A stretch of DNA of 49,640 bases from Haloquadratum walsbyi J07HQW1 (GTDB taxonomy: Archaea; Halobacteriota; Halobacteria; Halobacteriales; Haloferacaceae): the NCBI GenBank assembly GCA_000415965.1, contig KE356560.1:3160770-3210409 (forward strand), given 5' to 3'. Positions 18,121 to 26,820 of this stretch are shown here, piece after piece. The number at the start of each line of letters is the position of its first letter. Positions within the stretch are counted from its first letter, which is position 1. A program made the translations under genes and the position numbers. The notes under the pieces are model-generated. The model worked only from the letters and a program-made list of their open reading frames with translations. It was not told where the DNA came from and did not search any database.

Positions 18121-18157
18121 TGGGATTCCTTCCGCCTTGAGCCGGAGAAGGATGTCA
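18121..18157 (+). ncRNA. omegaRNA-like 3' hairpin without transposase
   Basis: GTGGGATTCCTTCCGCCTTGA through GGATGTCAA closely matches the right end of the dead tnpB at 2115-2150 (GTGGGATTCCTCCGCGTGAA ... GGATGTCAA). The stem keeps pairing although the bases differ. No intact tnpB is present here. Transcription is unproven. Confidence 0.45.
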
Positions 18158-18658
18158 AGATTACTCTTGTCGTTACTGTTAGTTTAGTTACCTCTCCGCA
18201 TCATCAAAGACTGTTTTCAGGATTGTCCTGTGCTCTGCACCCCGTTCGTCTGATGGGTGTCTCGCATAACGAAAGGACGATTCTAATATTGTCACAGCGG
18301 GAAAGGGCAGAGAGACCGCCTCGGTGAGCGTTGAAGCTGATATAAAAACTGTTTCCAAATAACGTGTGGGCACTGTATCCCCGCGTGAGGTCTGAGTACC
18401 CTCTCACACCCTAATGAATAATCGGCCTATTTGCATAAATGGTTTGTTAGAATTACTGATAGCCCTGTCTAAATGCACAGGAATCCTGAGTGGTCAATCG
18501 CAGGGCGTGAATTCAGATTTGTCGATATCCATGTCGATGTTGATGTTTATGTTGATGCGAGTGTTATCACACCCATCCTGCGATGAAAAAGACAACTATT
18601 CTATGTCTGTAGACTCTTCGAGAAAAAAATGTAAATATACGTAGCATACAAACAGACG
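18158..18658. other. Gap upstream of the NOG1-type gene
   Basis: No gene seen. It contains the hexamer array ATGTCG/ATGTTG/ATGTTT/ATGTTG/ATGCGA at 18531-18560. The rest looks like unremarkable AT-rich intergenic DNA. Confidence 0.4.
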
Positions 18659-18669
18659 TATTTTTATTA
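18659..18669 (+). promoter_or_regulatory. Putative TATA box of NOG1-type gene
   Basis: TATTTTTATTA is centred 29 bases upstream of the ATG at 18693, the spacing for a leaderless archaeal transcript. Confidence 0.45.
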
Positions 18670-18692
18670 CTCGACACCATATTTTATATACT

Positions 18693-19667
18693 ATGATTTT
18701 TGAGTCTCTTCCGACAACCCCACGATCGTCGGAGCTTATCGACAAAGCCTTCTCACGGGCTGCTCGGTCTGGACGGGCAAAATCAGGTCTGAAAGCCCAG
18801 CAGTCAATGTTGCAGACAGCATCGTCCATTCTCTCTGATAATCTCGAAAATGTCGTTACGCAGTGGCCTGATTTCGAATCTGTTGATCCATTTTATTATG
18901 AGCTCGCCGATGCCATCGTTGATGTTGATGCACTACGTCAGAGTCTCTCTCGGGTGACGTGGACAAGCCGACAAATCGGAACACTCCGGCGAGAGTATCA
19001 ATCAAAGGTACGAAAAACTGAACCGAAAACAGCACGTAAACATAGAAAGCAAGCTTTCGCCCGGATGGCAGATCTCGTTGAAGATGTTGCAGACGATCTT
19101 GATCAGATTGGGTCAGCTCGTGATGAATTAAAAGATCTTCCGGATATTCGCCCAGATGAACCGGCGATTGTTGTTGCTGGGTACCCGAATGTCGGAAAGT
19201 CATCATTTGTCAATACCGTCACTCGCGCAAGTAATGAGATTGCACACTATCCGTTCACAACAACTGGTATTCATGTCGGTCATTTTAAACACAACCGCAT
19301 CAGGTATCAGATCGTTGATACACCTGGGCTGCTGGACCGACCAGCAGCCGAGCGAAACGATATTGAGCGACAGGCAGTGAGCGCGATTGAGCATCTCGCA
19401 GACATTGTTCTGTTTATGACAGACGCCAGTGAGGCCTGCGGGTATCCACTCACAGAACAGTTGGCACTTCGTGATGCTGTCACGGAGCGATTTCGCGAGC
19501 GCGAAATACCAGTGCTGACGGTAAATAATAAATGTGACCGATCAGAAGCGATCGCTGCTGACTGTCAAATGAGTATTAAATATAATAAAGGGATTGATAC
19601 CGTACTCACAACGACCGTTGATGCTGCTGAGTGGAAGCCTGATATCCCACCATCTCGGCAGGCTTGA
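18693..19667 (+). CDS. NOG1-type GTPase
   Basis: 324 residues. The N-terminal helical NOG1 domain (about 1-155) is followed by an OBG/HflX-like GTPase domain: P-loop GYPNVGKSS near 162-170, switch I with TTTGIH, G3 DTPGLLD, and G4 NKCD. NOG1 proteins act in large-subunit ribosome assembly, and archaeal forms of about 320-340 residues lack the eukaryotic C-terminal tail. Its stop is only a few bases from the end of a tnpB remnant on the other strand. Confidence 0.9.
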   Translation: MIFESLPTTPRSSELIDKAFSRAARSGRAKSGLKAQQSMLQTASSILSDNLENVVTQWPDFESVDPFYYELADAIVDVDALRQSLSRVTWTSRQIGTLRREYQSKVRKTEPKTARKHRKQAFARMADLVEDVADDLDQIGSARDELKDLPDIRPDEPAIVVAGYPNVGKSSFVNTVTRASNEIAHYPFTTTGIHVGHFKHNRIRYQIVDTPGLLDRPAAERNDIERQAVSAIEHLADIVLFMTDASEACGYPLTEQLALRDAVTERFREREIPVLTVNNKCDRSEAIAADCQMSIKYNKGIDTVLTTTVDAAEWKPDIPPSRQA

Positions 19668-19670
19668 CCC

Positions 19671-19905
19671 TCTCCGCCTGAAGATTGGAGGAGTCCCGAG
19701 GTGGGATATTAAGATTTGCACTCTCCCAGTTGCTCCTTCGGTTGGAATCCTCGGGAGAGGTCGTAAAGGGAGACTCCGGGCTGTGCCAACTAACCGCAGC
19801 CGGGACTCCTATCTATACCCGAGTCGGGTATCCATTTTCGCCCTATACTCGAGTATGTCCGTGAAGCGGTCGTACGCCCACCCATGCAGGTCAAGATGCG
19901 TTTTA
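19671..19905 (-). pseudogene. Internally deleted TnpB remnant
   Basis: On the minus strand, 19905 downward reads DLHGWAYDRFTDILEYRAKM (the block before the zinc ribbon). It then jumps directly to DRSPGCG-LAQPGVSLYDLSRGFQPK, the extreme C-terminus also seen at 2000-2060. The zinc ribbon and last RuvC Asp have been deleted. The remainder down to 19671 matches the right-end region (CCCACCTCGGGACTCC...). It lies tail-to-tail against the NOG1-type gene. Confidence 0.7.
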
Positions 19906-19982
19906 TCATTTAAGAACATATGACCGGTTCAGACGGATCTTACGCAGTGTTCTACTCAGTTGTGCTCGATTCGATTGTTTAT

Positions 19983-21392
19983 TTACGCTCGTTCAATAGC
20001 AATGTATCTCACTTCAACGATGATTGGTCTGCTTGAGTGAGTATTTCGCGACTCCGTTGTAGCTGATCTAGTGTGAGTGTCCGGCAGTTTCGTGTACTGA
20101 CGCTGATCTTGCCCGATAACTGGAATTTCTGAACCGATATGTGGTGTGACCGGTGTAATTGATTCAATCCGCGCATCAATTGCGTCTGCAACAACCGGGG
20201 GGTCAGTTGTGGCAGGATATCCAACGGTAATAGTCACTTGCTGTGGCGTTCGGATAGGAAACCCAGTGTATGCGATAGTGAGGTCAACTACTGTTGCCTC
20301 TGGGGGTAACTCAGCGCGAACTGCAGCGTGAGTCTGCTCCTCGAAAGCAGCTGTTTGTGCACTGCTATATGTAAATCCAGCAAGTGCTGAAGAGAGTATA
20401 ATTAATGCGACCGTTAATATAGCAATGCGCGTTAATGTTGCTGACCGAGCCTCTGATGTGCGGAACCACGATTGTGGTCGGTATCCAAGTTGCCACAGTG
20501 AGATAAGCGCAATAAGATTGATCGCGATGAAATTCACTAAAACGAGAACGGCTGACCCAGCGACAGCTCGTGGGGCTCCCCATGCAAGTCCAATACCGAC
20601 GACTGCTGTTGGGGGAACGAGTGCAGCAGCAATCATTACGCCGACGAGTGCGGTCGAAACGCCAGAGGCAAGCGATACAGCACCTGCTGCACCTGCACCA
20701 ACTGCAATTACTAACGAAAGAACGTCGGGTGCAAGCCGTTGACTCACCTCGCCAATTGCGAATACTTCCGGTGCACTGAGCGGAACAATCTGTACCGTCC
20801 GAAGCAAGAATGCAAATCCAGCGGCCGATGTAATGGCAAGAACACCACCAAAGACTTGCAGTTTGAAACCGCGAACGACTAATGAATTATCATCGACAAC
20901 TGTTCCAACGCTTGTGGACATCGCTGGTCCAATAAGCGGTGCAATGACCATTGACCCAACCACTATTGCTGGTGAATTAAGCAGCAGTCCAGCTGTAGCA
21001 ACCACAGCGCTAACAATTGTCATCAGCACAAAGGGACCGATACCTGGGGCAAGTTCGTTAGCGCGAGCGAGTAGTTCATCACGGGCTATCCGATCGCCAT
21101 CAGTTGTATCATCACTATCAGTGGTATAGGTCGCATCAAGCTCATCGAATTGATCTGAAACCACTGTTTCAGCCTCAATCACAACTGTTGTGACATCCGT
21201 ATCGATGCCTACCGCTCGAAGCTGGTCCAAAACCGGCTCAACAGCTGCTGTTGGAAGGGGGAAAGTAATAATAGCTTCATGTCTCTTAGTACCCGTTTCG
21301 TCGGTAATAGCATACTCAATGTTTTTATTGGTGATGACCTCAATAATGGCATCACGTGTCCCAGTGGGGACCAATACCTGAACAAAACGCAC
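19983..21392 (-). CDS. DUF389 / TIGR00341 family membrane protein
   Basis: 469 residues. The N-terminal soluble part (about 1-120) is followed by a multi-pass DUF389 region with MVIAPLIGPAMSTSVGTVV and VGVMIAAALVPPTAVVGIGLAWG, roughly seven transmembrane segments between residues 120 and 345, and a C-terminal extramembrane domain (about 350-430) with a low-complexity tail. Function is unknown in general. The family is common in haloarchaea and thought to be a membrane transporter or sensor. It is monocistronic. Confidence 0.85.
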   Translation of the reverse strand: MRFVQVLVPTGTRDAIIEVITNKNIEYAITDETGTKRHEAIITFPLPTAAVEPVLDQLRAVGIDTDVTTVVIEAETVVSDQFDELDATYTTDSDDTTDGDRIARDELLARANELAPGIGPFVLMTIVSAVVATAGLLLNSPAIVVGSMVIAPLIGPAMSTSVGTVVDDNSLVVRGFKLQVFGGVLAITSAAGFAFLLRTVQIVPLSAPEVFAIGEVSQRLAPDVLSLVIAVGAGAAGAVSLASGVSTALVGVMIAAALVPPTAVVGIGLAWGAPRAVAGSAVLVLVNFIAINLIALISLWQLGYRPQSWFRTSEARSATLTRIAILTVALIILSSALAGFTYSSAQTAAFEEQTHAAVRAELPPEATVVDLTIAYTGFPIRTPQQVTITVGYPATTDPPVVADAIDARIESITPVTPHIGSEIPVIGQDQRQYTKLPDTHTRSATTESRNTHSSRPIIVEVRYIAIERA

Positions 21393-21758
21393 ATCTGCAT
21401 CTCAGCGTCTATCATCAAAGATGTTCGTGCTCACCGCAGACACGCTGTTGGCGGTAAGAGAGCGCAGGTGAACTATACTATCCTCCTCGCTCGCCCTGAC
21501 AGGGTCACTTCTTGAGGAAGGAGTCTTGTCCTCAATTTGAGATGGGATAAACACAAAATAATCAATGTATCAGTGAAGTCGCTATGATTTCGATTGTGAC
21601 TCATAATCATCACTGGTTGGCGATCTGATCAGTGCTTCGCTGTGAGACTGCACTCACGAGAGCGAAATGCCAACTCGCGCTTGCCATTTCGAATCGAACA
21701 GTTACAACTCATCTGTGTGAGATCAATGTTAGGTATGAACATCACAGCGGTATGCTCT
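21393..21758. other. Gap upstream of DUF389 gene
   Basis: No gene recognised. The sequence ACTCACGAGAGCGAAATGCCAACTCGCG near 21651-21680 is mildly palindromic. It ends at MITE-like copy B. Confidence 0.35.
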
Positions 21759-21880
21759 CAGCTGTTGGGACTGTGAGTTCTTCTATCGGTATTCGAATGT
21801 GCAGCGGAATGCGCAACTGAACGTTCCAGTTGAATGGGTGTCGCTTCGAATATAGCCATTTGTCACACTACCATCGACTG
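21759..21880. repeat. MITE-like repeat, copy B
   Basis: CAGCTGTTGGGACTGTGAGTT with the interior ATTCGAATGTGCAGCGGAA and CGTTCCAGTTGAA matches copies C, E and G. The right end is degraded; ATCGACTG at 21873-21880 is the best candidate. It abuts the stop codon of the DUF5813 gene. Confidence 0.6.
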
Positions 21881-22390
21881 CTATAGTGGTGTCCCACCTT
21901 TTTTCCCACCAGCAGCGTCAGACGCTCGTTGGATAAGTTGCGTAACTGGGTCAGTGTAATCATATCCGGGGATGACACCCTCAACATAAGTTCCCTCAGC
22001 AAATTCAACAAGTGAAACAGCATCATCAATCCCTCGTGATGGGTCAATATCAGTAAATGTCGTCTCAACGACTGCGGTGTCATCCTCACGCGTCGTCTTA
22101 ATGTCAAGCGTGTCGTGTCCTCGTGTTGCGCTCGCAGCGTCAGCCATACGACGGCCGAACGTGTCAAGCCAGCCTTTTTGAACAGGTTCCGCGACATGAC
22201 CATCAACGACTGCATCAATCATTGGAACAGTTATTCTCACTGAAAATACAGTAGTACCATCTGTTATCTCAATATTCACATGTCCATCAAAAACGGTCGT
22301 TGTGACTGGATATACATCATTATCTTCGTCTGACTCAATCGAATCATGCAGTGCAATGGCGCGATTAGTTCGGTCACGTATATCACTCAT
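21881..22390 (-). CDS. DUF5813 family haloarchaeal protein
   Basis: 169 residues from MSDIRDRTNRAIALHDSIES (22390); an ATG 27 bases upstream is possible but unlikely. The family motifs VYPVTTTVFDGHV, VVDGHVAEPVQKGWLDTFGRRMAD and IDDAVSLVEFAEGTYVEGVIPGYDY match what I know of DUF5813, found only in haloarchaea. No known function and no signal peptide or membrane segment. It follows the trkA-type gene on the same strand with a 108-base gap. Confidence 0.72.
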   Translation of the reverse strand: MSDIRDRTNRAIALHDSIESDEDNDVYPVTTTVFDGHVNIEITDGTTVFSVRITVPMIDAVVDGHVAEPVQKGWLDTFGRRMADAASATRGHDTLDIKTTREDDTAVVETTFTDIDPSRGIDDAVSLVEFAEGTYVEGVIPGYDYTDPVTQLIQRASDAAGGKKGGTPL

Positions 22391-22498
22391 ATCATAGAGG
22401 TCATCGTGGATGAACAAAAGCCGCTCGTCATTGCCCGGTGTACAATCTGACTGCTGTCATCATATTCATTCCCTGTCTCATACCGGTGAGACATAGTG

Positions 22499-23182
22499 TT
22501 AAGCGACACCACGATTGGGGGCGAGTCGCTCACCAACGATTAGTTGTCTCACCTCCTCAAGTACTTCAAAATCTGCGAGAACGGCGAGTCGATCACCGGT
22601 TTCAAGTGAATCATCAGACAGTGGCAATCGCATCGGCTCATCGGCTTTTCCGAATGCAAGCACACGTGCCTGTGCGGGGAGCGCAACCTCCTCAATCGTA
22701 TATCCGCGCATTGGTGAATCAGTAGTTACTGTCATCAATACCACCTGAAGCTGCTGAGCAATATCCGCGATTGCCCGCACTGATCCACCGAGTAACGCGT
22801 TCTTCGCTCCGATAGCTCCGAGTCGTTCTGGGTATATTACCTTATCCACCTCTTTCGCATATGTTTGATATACTTCTTCGCGGTAATCTGCATCAACGCG
22901 GATGACTGTCCATGTCTCATAGTGTTTTGCGATTGAACAGGCTGCGAAGTTTGCGTTTAAATCACCGGTCAACGCGCCAATAGCGTCAGCAGACTCAACG
23001 CCGGCGTCCATGAGCACGGACTCGCGTGCACCATCACCGCGAACGACCTCAAAGTCCGCCTCACGGGTCTGTACTGCATTTTCATAGTCGGTCTCAACAA
23101 TCGTAATATCATGTCCTTCCTCACGAAGTACACGTGCGGTTCGGAGACCAACCCGACCTGCACCAATAATAATGATATCCAT
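22499..23182 (-). CDS. trkA: TrkA-type K+ transport regulator
   Basis: 227 residues from MDIIIIGAGRVGLRTARVL. An RCK_N (TrkA-N) Rossmann domain with GAGRVGxR and the acidic VETD at the end of beta-2 binds NAD(H). RCK_C follows (about 140-220, MRGYTIEEVALP to DRLAVLADFEVLEEV). Such proteins gate Trk-type K+ channels at the membrane, central to salt-in osmoadaptation. The matching TrkH pore is not in the window. A divergent Lrp/AsnC ligand-domain gene lies upstream. Confidence 0.85.
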   Translation of the reverse strand: MDIIIIGAGRVGLRTARVLREEGHDITIVETDYENAVQTREADFEVVRGDGARESVLMDAGVESADAIGALTGDLNANFAACSIAKHYETWTVIRVDADYREEVYQTYAKEVDKVIYPERLGAIGAKNALLGGSVRAIADIAQQLQVVLMTVTTDSPMRGYTIEEVALPAQARVLAFGKADEPMRLPLSDDSLETGDRLAVLADFEVLEEVRQLIVGERLAPNRGVA

Positions 23183-23207
23183 ACGCAACCTGTACAATGC
23201 GGGTATA

Positions 23208-23216
23208 GATAATATT
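23208..23216 (-). promoter_or_regulatory. Putative TATA box of trkA-type gene
   Basis: On the minus strand AATATTATC lies about 26-34 bases before the ATG at 23182, consistent with a leaderless transcript. Confidence 0.4.
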
Positions 23217-23804
23217 TCTGCGTGACGCTCATCGGAATCGGAATCGGAGGGCGGGGGGAGAAAGTCCCCCCTGGGTGTCGCCGGTGTGGAGCTGCCTCAG
23301 ATTAAGATTGACGCATATTCTAGCCGGCGAAGGAGACACCTCACATCCCGGTGATAGAAAGTATATCCGTCATTTTAAGAAATATCAGTCTCTGATGACC
23401 GCACGATTAGATTGAAAGTGGTCTGCCCACTGCCCGCCAGTGCTGAGACAACATCCAAAACTCTGAAATTGTCAACACAACACCTGAAGAATTTATGATA
23501 ATAACTGAGTGAATGTGTGAAGTCCCCTGTGGACAGCCAGAAAGCCCAATACACTCATCATATTTCCTGATATCACATACTCCAGGTGTTGGAAATGCAG
23601 GCAAGTGTTGAATCAGAGTCTCTCTCACTCCGTGACGGCGCGTATCTAGACCTGAAGCGTGGTATTGCGCCTGTTCAATTTATTATTGCGAGTTTGCTAC
23701 TCTGAGCACTCACGCTCAGGATTTCACATATCCAGTCGCAGGCAGATATCGATGATCAAAAGTCAGCATGCGTGTATATTCACCGGTGCGATTGGGCGAA
23801 ACTG
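23217..23804. other. Divergent gap between trkA-type and Lrp-type genes
   Basis: No gene recognised. It contains a TCGGAA hexamer run at 23232-23249 and a GGGGGG/CCCCC hairpin at about 23252-23271 (GGGGGGAGAAAGTCCCCC). Confidence 0.4.
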
Positions 23805-23805
23805 C

Positions 23806-23816
23806 TTTAGTATATA
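23806..23816 (+). promoter_or_regulatory. Putative TATA box of Lrp-type gene
   Basis: TTTAGTATATA lies 19-29 bases before the ATG at 23835. Because the box overlaps an earlier in-frame ATG at 23817, it supports the later start. Confidence 0.5.
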
Positions 23817-23834
23817 ATGAATCATCATAGTGGT

Positions 23835-24116
23835 ATGGTACACGCATTCATTATGATGAAGACAGATGCGACAGATGTTAATTCATTATTGGATTCAATT
23901 ACCGATGTTAATAATGTCACAGACGCGCACATCGTCGCAGGGTCATACGATATCATTATCGAGGCTGATGCTGAGGAGGTGTATGACCTACTCAATCCGG
24001 TCGCAAGCGGAATTCGAGGGACTGAGGGGGTAATTGATACAAAAACATACATCGCGATTGACGGAGACGACCGCGGACCAGAGCAAGCGGTAACTGCTGA
24101 TGCCGATGGGATATGA
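23835..24116 (+). CDS. Stand-alone Lrp/AsnC ligand-binding (RAM) domain
   Basis: 93 residues from MVHAFIMMKTDATDVNSLLD. The fold pattern is that of the AsnC C-terminal domain alone: beta-alpha-beta-beta-alpha-beta with AHIVAGSYDIIIEADAEEVYDLL and GVIDTKTYIAIDG. There is no HTH. Such proteins bind amino acids or partner with full-length Lrp proteins. In haloarchaea they often neighbour TrkA-type genes, as here, where the two are divergent. Function beyond ligand binding is inferred. Confidence 0.82.
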   Translation: MVHAFIMMKTDATDVNSLLDSITDVNNVTDAHIVAGSYDIIIEADAEEVYDLLNPVASGIRGTEGVIDTKTYIAIDGDDRGPEQAVTADADGI

Positions 24117-24442
24117 ACTGCCTGCGAAGAAGCTCAAAACCGCTTCGGCTCGTATTCTATAAATATCATCCATAGAGCGTTTGGAATCGTTCGAGCGAAC
24201 ATATCGGCTTCCGTCTGCGAATATTACTGACAATTGTAGAGATGATATGATGGGGGAACTGAGTGATATCATCAACAGTCATTGCTCATATGATCACTGG
24301 CTATATTCGAAGCGACAATTAGTTGAGTTGGAACACTCGTTTGTGCGTTCGGTTTTGAGTACCAACAAAGGAGTAGAAATCACAGTCCCAACAACTGATA
24401 GAGCACTACGCTCAAGTCACCACCCGTCATACAGATGAATAT
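24117..24442. other. Gap after Lrp-type gene
   Basis: No recognisable gene; an 85-codon frame at 24181-24438 has no family features. No repeat noted. Confidence 0.35.
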
Positions 24443-24760
24443 ATGGTTTCGGTTGTCGGGGTTATCCTCTTCATCGCAGTTCTTATAATCCACACACTTG
24501 TGGCTGCGGTGTTGACCCGTTATTTTCGCATTCGATTGAAGACGCAATTGGGATATGTTATTTTTTCAGTTTTATTAATCCCGTTCGTGTTGCTTATTTT
24601 GACACTCCTCTTCACTGGTATTCTCGGGATTGGAGTCAATCTCGGTGACTCAACGACGGCGACCGGCGTGATGATTGGGCTACCGTTTGCACTTGGATTC
24701 ACTATCGACACGCTCTATGTCCCGGCGCCTGAGGAGTATGATCTTCCAGATACACAATGA
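24443..24760 (+). CDS. Small three-helix membrane protein
   Basis: 105 residues with three predicted transmembrane segments (about 3-22, 37-60 and 73-92) separated by RYFRIRLKTQLG and a short Asp/Thr loop. The acidic C-terminus PAPEEYDLPDTQ would be cytoplasmic or periplasmic. It looks like a haloarchaeal conserved hypothetical, but I cannot name the family with certainty. It is convergent with tmk. Confidence 0.65.
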   Translation: MVSVVGVILFIAVLIIHTLVAAVLTRYFRIRLKTQLGYVIFSVLLIPFVLLILTLLFTGILGIGVNLGDSTTATGVMIGLPFALGFTIDTLYVPAPEEYDLPDTQ

Positions 24761-24814
24761 TATCTTAGAGGGATCGACAACGGTGACAGACACGGGGAAA
24801 GCTCATAGTACTTA

Positions 24815-25432
24815 TCACTCATCGAATTGAGTTGATGTCTCATCATCGAGTATTGTTCTGAGGATAGTGTTGACGTCTTCTTTTACATCAACGATAGATT
24901 GAGTTGCGTCGACGCGATAAAATCGCGTCGGCTCAGCAGCAATAAGTTGCTCATATTGTGTTGCGACCCGCTCAAGATATTGCACGCGCTCGAATTTATT
25001 CGTCGCTCCGGCACGGGTGACTGCGGTCTCTGGGTCAATGTCTAAATATATCGTTGCATCAGGGCGCCGAGAGAATGGCTCATGGATCGACTGGATATAC
25101 TCGAGCGGGGCGTCGATACGGCTATTGTCGAGTGCTGCCGCCTGATATGCAAAACGGGAGTCTGCATATCGATCAGAAATGACAGTTGTACCAGACGCAA
25201 GCGACGGTCGGATAACGCGGCTGAGATGAGCAGCGTGGTCTGCAGTGAATAAAAACAGTTCAGCAAGTGAGTCTGCGTCGTCATTGTACATTGACTCAGT
25301 GACAAGATCGCCATACCAAGAATCGGTGGGTTCACGCGTGAATGTTACCTCTGGTAGTATGTTCTGTAATGACTCACAGATTGTGGACTTTCCGCTACCG
25401 TCGAGTCCCTCTAATGTAATAAGCGTCGACAT
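24815..25432 (-). CDS. tmk: Thymidylate kinase
   Basis: 205 residues. P-loop [10 protein letters not shown] at residues 8-17, [10 protein letters not shown], the DRY motif in [12 protein letters not shown], and the acceptor loop [25 protein letters not shown]. Phosphorylates dTMP to dTDP. The length is normal. A TATA-like TAATATATG on the minus strand (about 25462-25470) lies some 30 bases upstream of the ATG. Confidence 0.93.
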   Translation of the reverse strand: MSTLITLEGLDGSGKSTICESLQNILPEVTFTREPTDSWYGDLVTESMYNDDADSLAELFLFTADHAAHLSRVIRPSLASGTTVISDRYADSRFAYQAAALDNSRIDAPLEYIQSIHEPFSRRPDATIYLDIDPETAVTRAGATNKFERVQYLERVATQYEQLIAAEPTRFYRVDATQSIVDVKEDVNTILRTILDDETSTQFDE

Positions 25433-25548
25433 TCGTGCGTGTCATGCTGGGCGATGTGTCCATATATTATCCTGGGATTACCGGATCAGACATCCGAATT
25501 CCCCGCATCTCAAAAGAAACGAGAAAAGAAAGGGAGATAACAGAAAGT

Positions 25549-25676
25549 CAACTGTTGATGCTTTGAGCTTCTTTATCGGTATGAGTGTGCAGCGGAGCGG
25601 AACGTGCGCGGGCGTTCCAGGTGAGCTGAGTCTGCGTATGTGCTCAGAGAGAAACACTGCTCAGAGTGCTCGACTA
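25549..25676. repeat. MITE-like repeat, copy C (128 bp)
   Basis: CAACTGTTGATGCTTTGAG ... GTGCAGCGGAGCGGAACG ... CGTTCCAGGTGAGCTGAG ... CAGAGAGAAACACTGC ... GAGTGCTCGACTA. The interior aligns with copies B and G, the 3' part with D. The terminal repeats are degenerate and the flanks do not match clearly, so this is an old copy. Confidence 0.65.
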
Positions 25677-25756
25677 ATATGAGAGGAACGAGTATCAAAG
25701 GGTGGGGATTCTGTAGCAGTTAACTTTAGGTCCATGTCCTATGACAGTACATTGGT

Positions 25757-26677
25757 ATGGATGTACTCGTTATCGGCGGAAGTGGCTTTATTGGTACCCG
25801 ACTTTGCGCAGAACTCTCTGGTCGTAATCATAATGTAACGGCAGTGTCGCGAAGTCCAGACGACTCAGAACTGCCAGGAGATGTTGAGACACAAATGGGT
25901 GATATTACCGCATACGACTCACTGAGTGGTTTATTCGATAATATTGACGCTGTCTATAATCTTGTTGCACTATCACCGTTATTCAAACCAAGCGGTGGTG
26001 ATGACATGCATGATATTGTTCATCGGCAGGGAACAGAGAACATTGTCCGCGCTGCGGAGGCAAGTGATGTCTCGCATCTTGTCCAAGTAAGTGCCCTTGG
26101 GGCGGATTCAGACGGCACAACGGCGTATATTCGAGCGAAAGGACGCGCCGAGACCGCTGTCATCAATTCAGATCTTGAATTTACAATTTTTCGACCATCG
26201 GTTGTGTTTGGTGAGGGCGGTGAGTTCATTTCATTCACAAGACTCCTCGCACCACCGTACATCAGCGCTCTCCCTGGTGGTGGAAAGACGCGATTCCAGC
26301 CAATTTGGGTCGGTGATCTTGTCCCAATGCTTGCTGATGCAATCGAAGCGGACACACACCGTGGTGAAGTGTACAAGATTGGTGGACCTGAGCGATTGAC
26401 CCTCGCAGAAATTGCCCAGATGATTCATACCGCAAATGGTCGCTCAACAACAATCGTGCCAGTTCCAATGTCACTTGCGAAAGTTGGTCTCACAATCGGT
26501 GATGCAATCCCAGGCTTCCCAATGGGTGTCGACCAATACCGATCATTACAGCTTGACAATGTGACTCATGAGAATGATATTGACGCCTTCGAGAAAACCT
26601 TGGACGATCTGACGACACTTGAGGCATATCTCACTGGTGATATCGATAATCCAGGCGATACGCGCGTTCCTGCGTGA
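25757..26677 (+). CDS. NDUFA9-like NAD(P)-binding reductase (atypical SDR)
   Basis: 306 residues. Rossmann motif GGSGFIGTRL at residues 7-16, then LVQVSALGADSDGTTAYIRAKGRAE with the YxxxK-like Y-x3-K, and FRPSVVFGEG. The C-terminal part binds a lipid- or quinone-like substrate in related proteins. Haloarchaeal homologues are annotated as complex I NDUFA9 subunit family or NAD-dependent epimerases. The role here is not determined. The gene ends about 110 bases from the IS200/IS605 element. Confidence 0.83.
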   Translation: MDVLVIGGSGFIGTRLCAELSGRNHNVTAVSRSPDDSELPGDVETQMGDITAYDSLSGLFDNIDAVYNLVALSPLFKPSGGDDMHDIVHRQGTENIVRAAEASDVSHLVQVSALGADSDGTTAYIRAKGRAETAVINSDLEFTIFRPSVVFGEGGEFISFTRLLAPPYISALPGGGKTRFQPIWVGDLVPMLADAIEADTHRGEVYKIGGPERLTLAEIAQMIHTANGRSTTIVPVPMSLAKVGLTIGDAIPGFPMGVDQYRSLQLDNVTHENDIDAFEKTLDDLTTLEAYLTGDIDNPGDTRVPA

Positions 26678-26820
26678 GCGACTCACCGATATGTCTGACT
26701 CCCAACCTGCGGGCTTGGAAGCTCTATCTAAAGAGTCAACGCAATGTAGTGAGCGTAGGTTCGGAGAGAAACAGCACGTAAACAACCTCGGGCGCGGTGG
26801 CCCGAGGCTTTTGTATTCCC

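Larger units (their letters stand above)
17840..18157 (+). pseudogene. Remnant of TnpB tail plus right end
   Basis: A frame near 17863-17915 reads SNSVSNSESGETDRSP, comparable to NDESNSESAPDLGGDRSP at the tail of the tnpB at 704. It is followed by a right end whose hairpin (TTCCTTCCG ... CGGAGAAGGA at about 18125-18152) is followed by TGTCAA at 18153. Two tandem tracts are inserted: GGGGGC-type at 17964-17987 and CCCAAA/CCCAGA-type at 18069-18096. The catalytic part of TnpB is absent. Confidence 0.6.

Noticed and set aside
19594..19923. Plus-strand 109-codon frame after the NOG1-type gene
   Set aside because: It is the antisense of the tnpB remnant, whose minus-strand reading matches TnpB blocks.
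23252..23271. GGGGGG/CCCCC hairpin as a possible terminator or RNA gene
   Set aside because: It lies in a divergent gap with no gene ending there and no further structure.
24181..24438. 85-codon frame between the Lrp-type and membrane protein genes
   Set aside because: No recognisable motif, not acidic, and no ribosome binding site or TATA box at a good distance.
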